NCBI GenBank assembly: GCA_021325195.1
Contig: JAJPHQ010000072.1
Coordinates: 1 to 39,602, forward strand
Source of the DNA: Gammaproteobacteria bacterium
GTDB taxonomy: Bacteria > Pseudomonadota > Gammaproteobacteria > Xanthomonadales > Rhodanobacteraceae
Reading direction: 5' to 3'
Length of the DNA stretch: 39,602 bases
In this document: positions 37,622 to 39,602 of the stretch, piece by piece
How positions within the stretch are numbered: position 1 is the first letter of the stretch
Layout: every line of letters starts with the position of its first letter
Notes under the pieces: generated by a model
Databases searched by the model: none
What the model was told of the DNA's origin: nothing
The model's input: the letters and a program-made list of their open reading frames with translations, nothing else
Made by a program: the position numbers and the translations under genes

Positions 37622-39602
37622 ATGAAATTCACCGATCTCTTCATCAAGCGCCCGGTACTCGCCGCCACGGTCAGCCTGCTGATCCTGGTGCTGGGCCTGC
37701 GCGCGGTGACCTCGCTGCCGGTCCGCCAGTATCCCAAGACCGAGAACGCGACGATCACCGTGCAGACGGCTTACTACGGCGCCGACTCGCAGACCATGGC
37801 GGGTTTCATCACCCAGCCGCTGGAACAGGCGATCGCGCAGGCGCAGGGCATCGATTACCTCACCTCGTCCTCGACGCCGGGCGTGTCGTTCATCACCGCG
37901 ACGCTGCGGCTCAACTACGACGGCAACAAGGCGCTGACCGAGATCAGCGCGCTGGTCAATTCGGTGAAGAACCAGTTGCCGGCCCAGGCGCAGCAGCCGG
38001 TGATCACCCTGCAGACGGGCCAGCAGATCGCCTCGATGTATCTGGAGTTCTCCTCCAGCAGGCTGGCGCCGAACCAGGTCACCGATTACCTGACGCGCGT
38101 GGTGCAGCCGCAGTTGAACGCGGTCGAGGGCGTGCAGAACGCGGCGATCCTGGGCGGGCGCACCTTTGCGCTGCGCGCGTGGCTGGATCCGGTGAAGATG
38201 GCCGCGCACGGCGTCACCGCCAGCGACATCAACAACGCGCTGGCTGCCAACAATTACCTGTCGGCGATCGGCACCACCAAGGGCCAGATGGTCAGCGTGA
38301 ACCTGACCGCGGCCACCGACCTGCACACGGTGGATGAATTCAAGAACCTGGTGGTGAAGGCCAACGGCAACGACATCGTGCGCCTGCAGGATGTCGCCGA
38401 TGTCACGCTGGGCGCCGAGAACTACGACTTCAACGTCGCGTTCGACGGCCAGCACGCCGTGTTCATGAGCGTCAACGCCGCGCCCGATGCCAACGTGCTG
38501 GACGTGATCGACCGGGTGCGTCAGGTGTTCCCGTCGATCCAGCAGCAATTGCCGGCCGGCATCACCGGCCGGATCGCCTACGACGCCACCGATTACATCC
38601 GCACCTCGATCAGGGAAGTGGTCAAGACGCTGGTCGAGACGCTGCTGATCGTCACCGTGGTGATCTTCCTGTTCCTGGGCACGCTGCGCTCGGTGCTGAT
38701 CCCGGTGATCGCGATGCCGCTGTCGCTGATCGGCGCGTTCCTGGTGATGTTGCTGCTGGGCTATTCGATCAACCTGCTCACCTTGCTGGCGCTGGTGCTG
38801 GCGATCGGCCTGGTGGTGGACGACGCGATCATCGTGGTCGAGAACGTCGATCGCCACATGAAGGAACACCAGACGCCGTTCCAGGCCGCCATACTGGCCG
38901 CGCGCGAACTGGCCGGGCCGATCGTGGCGATGGCGATCGTGCTGGTCGCGGTGTACGTGCCGGTCGGCTTCCAGGGCGGCCTGACCGGCGCGCTGTTCAC
39001 CGAATTCGCGTTCACGCTGGCCGGCGCGGTGGCGATCTCCGCGATCGTGGCGCTGACGCTGTCGCCGATGATGTGCTCGAAGTTCCTGCGCGAGGAGGAC
39101 CACGACAAGCCGTTCGTCAAGCGCATCGACAAGGTGGCCGACTGGGTGCGCGACCGTTACCGCACGATGCTGCATTCCTCGCTGGACACCTTCGTGGTGG
39201 CCATCGTGTTCGGCGCACTGATCCTGCTGGGCAACGTGTATCTGTTCAAGACCGCCAAGTCGGAACTGGCGCCGGGCGAGGACCAGGGCATCGTGCTGGT
39301 CAACACGCAGGGGCCGCCCGACGCCACCATCACGCAGATGGCGCTGTATTCGAAACAGGTGTTCGACATCGCCAGGTCACTGCCCGAGTATCAGCACATT
39401 TTCCAGATCGACGGCGCGCAGGCCGTGAACAACGCCTTCGCGGGCATCATGCTGAAACCGTGGGGTGACCGCAGCCGCAGCGCCGACCAGATCCAGCAGG
39501 AAGTGCAGCAGAAGGTCAGCCAGATCGCCGGCGCCAACATGGCGGTGTTCCAGTTCCCGTCGCTGCCCGGCGCGTTCGGCTTCCCTGTGCAGTTCGTGAT
39601 CA
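37622..39602 (+). CDS. RND efflux permease, HAE1 type (3' truncated by window)
   Basis: The visible 660 residues begin MKFTDLFIKRPVLAATVSLLILVLGL, the first membrane helix of AcrB/MexI-type pumps. LPVRQYPKTENATITVQTAYYGAD and VTQPLEQA-like FITQPLEQAIAQAQGIDYL form the porter domain. Membrane helices 2-6 follow, including LLALVLAIGLVVDDAIIVVENVDRH with the paired Asp residues of the proton relay on helix 4. The sequence ends within the second periplasmic half (FPSLPGAFGFPVQFVI); the remaining C-terminal helices lie outside. It uses the proton gradient to expel drugs or other amphiphiles. Substrates cannot be predicted. It resembles the MexI branch more than AcrB, by eye only. Confidence 0.94.
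   Translation, partial: MKFTDLFIKRPVLAATVSLLILVLGLRAVTSLPVRQYPKTENATITVQTAYYGADSQTMAGFITQPLEQAIAQAQGIDYLTSSSTPGVSFITATLRLNYDGNKALTEISALVNSVKNQLPAQAQQPVITLQTGQQIASMYLEFSSSRLAPNQVTDYLTRVVQPQLNAVEGVQNAAILGGRTFALRAWLDPVKMAAHGVTASDINNALAANNYLSAIGTTKGQMVSVNLTAATDLHTVDEFKNLVVKANGNDIVRLQDVADVTLGAENYDFNVAFDGQHAVFMSVNAAPDANVLDVIDRVRQVFPSIQQQLPAGITGRIAYDATDYIRTSIREVVKTLVETLLIVTVVIFLFLGTLRSVLIPVIAMPLSLIGAFLVMLLLGYSINLLTLLALVLAIGLVVDDAIIVVENVDRHMKEHQTPFQAAILAARELAGPIVAMAIVLVAVYVPVGFQGGLTGALFTEFAFTLAGAVAISAIVALTLSPMMCSKFLREEDHDKPFVKRIDKVADWVRDRYRTMLHSSLDTFVVAIVFGALILLGNVYLFKTAKSELAPGEDQGIVLVNTQGPPDATITQMALYSKQVFDIARSLPEYQHIFQIDGAQAVNNAFAGIMLKPWGDRSRSADQIQQEVQQKVSQIAGANMAVFQFPSLPGAFGFPVQFVI

Overview
This is a GC-rich chromosomal segment whose RpoD C-terminus, c5-type cytochrome, NdvB-like synthase and gene style fit a gammaproteobacterium of the Xanthomonadales, most likely Rhodanobacteraceae-like (Rhodanobacter/Dyella relatives). 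The placement is inferred from protein character, not from a search. Both ends cut genes: rpoD lacks its N-terminal part and the last RND permease lacks its C-terminal part.

Layout. 1-8121 holds the rpoD tail, an NYN-domain protein, a secreted trypsin-like protease divergent from an AraC-type regulator, a run of small enzymes of unknown substrate (two related lipocalin-like proteins, a VOC protein, an NTF2/SnoaL protein) and an HtrA-like protease without a signal peptide. 8281-9001 is a tRNA region: a tRNA-Ile(CAU) split by a 235-nt group I intron, a decayed stretch, and tRNA-Arg(CCG). 9146-9967 is an SDR dehydrogenase. 10098-21771 is a minus-strand cyclic beta-1,2-glucan locus: a 2926-residue NdvB/ChvB-type synthase followed by a GH39-like hydrolase and a COG5368/GH144-like glucanase. 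21895-23678 has a Crp/Fnr regulator and two small helical proteins. 24119-28456 is a tightly overlapping minus-strand operon (GMC oxidoreductase, DoxX, cupin, SMP-30 lactonase, two-domain VOC protein) divergent from a membrane-anchored cytochrome c. 29458-33871 holds housekeeping and accessory genes (ACP phosphodiesterase, DUF1428, alpha/beta hydrolase, ZapE) and a VOC-ArsR-SRPBCC operon. 34416-39602 is a tripartite RND efflux system in the order outer-membrane factor, periplasmic adaptor, permease.

The most striking non-coding signal lies in the 256-nt gap inside the efflux operon (35916-36171). Five hairpins share one architecture: a perfect 6-bp stem closing a 6-nt AGGGAN or AGGAAC loop. 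Three stem sequences are used, so pairing is kept while sequence changes. One hairpin contains ACAGGGATGT, which matches the high-affinity CsrA/RsmA binding consensus. The array ends 19 nt before the adaptor start codon. I read it as a CsrA/RsmA-controlled leader or an embedded CsrB/RsmZ-like sponge RNA. Related but weaker GGA-loop hairpins sit after the cytochrome gene (29248-29393) and near tRNA-Arg (9062-9126).

Other repeats include a family of small inverted-repeat elements ending in CGTCATTCC/GGAATGACG (682-832, 10001-10053, 37439-37556), the last one inserted between the adaptor and permease genes. A 21-nt dispersed repeat is shared by the gaps at 21875 and 23739.
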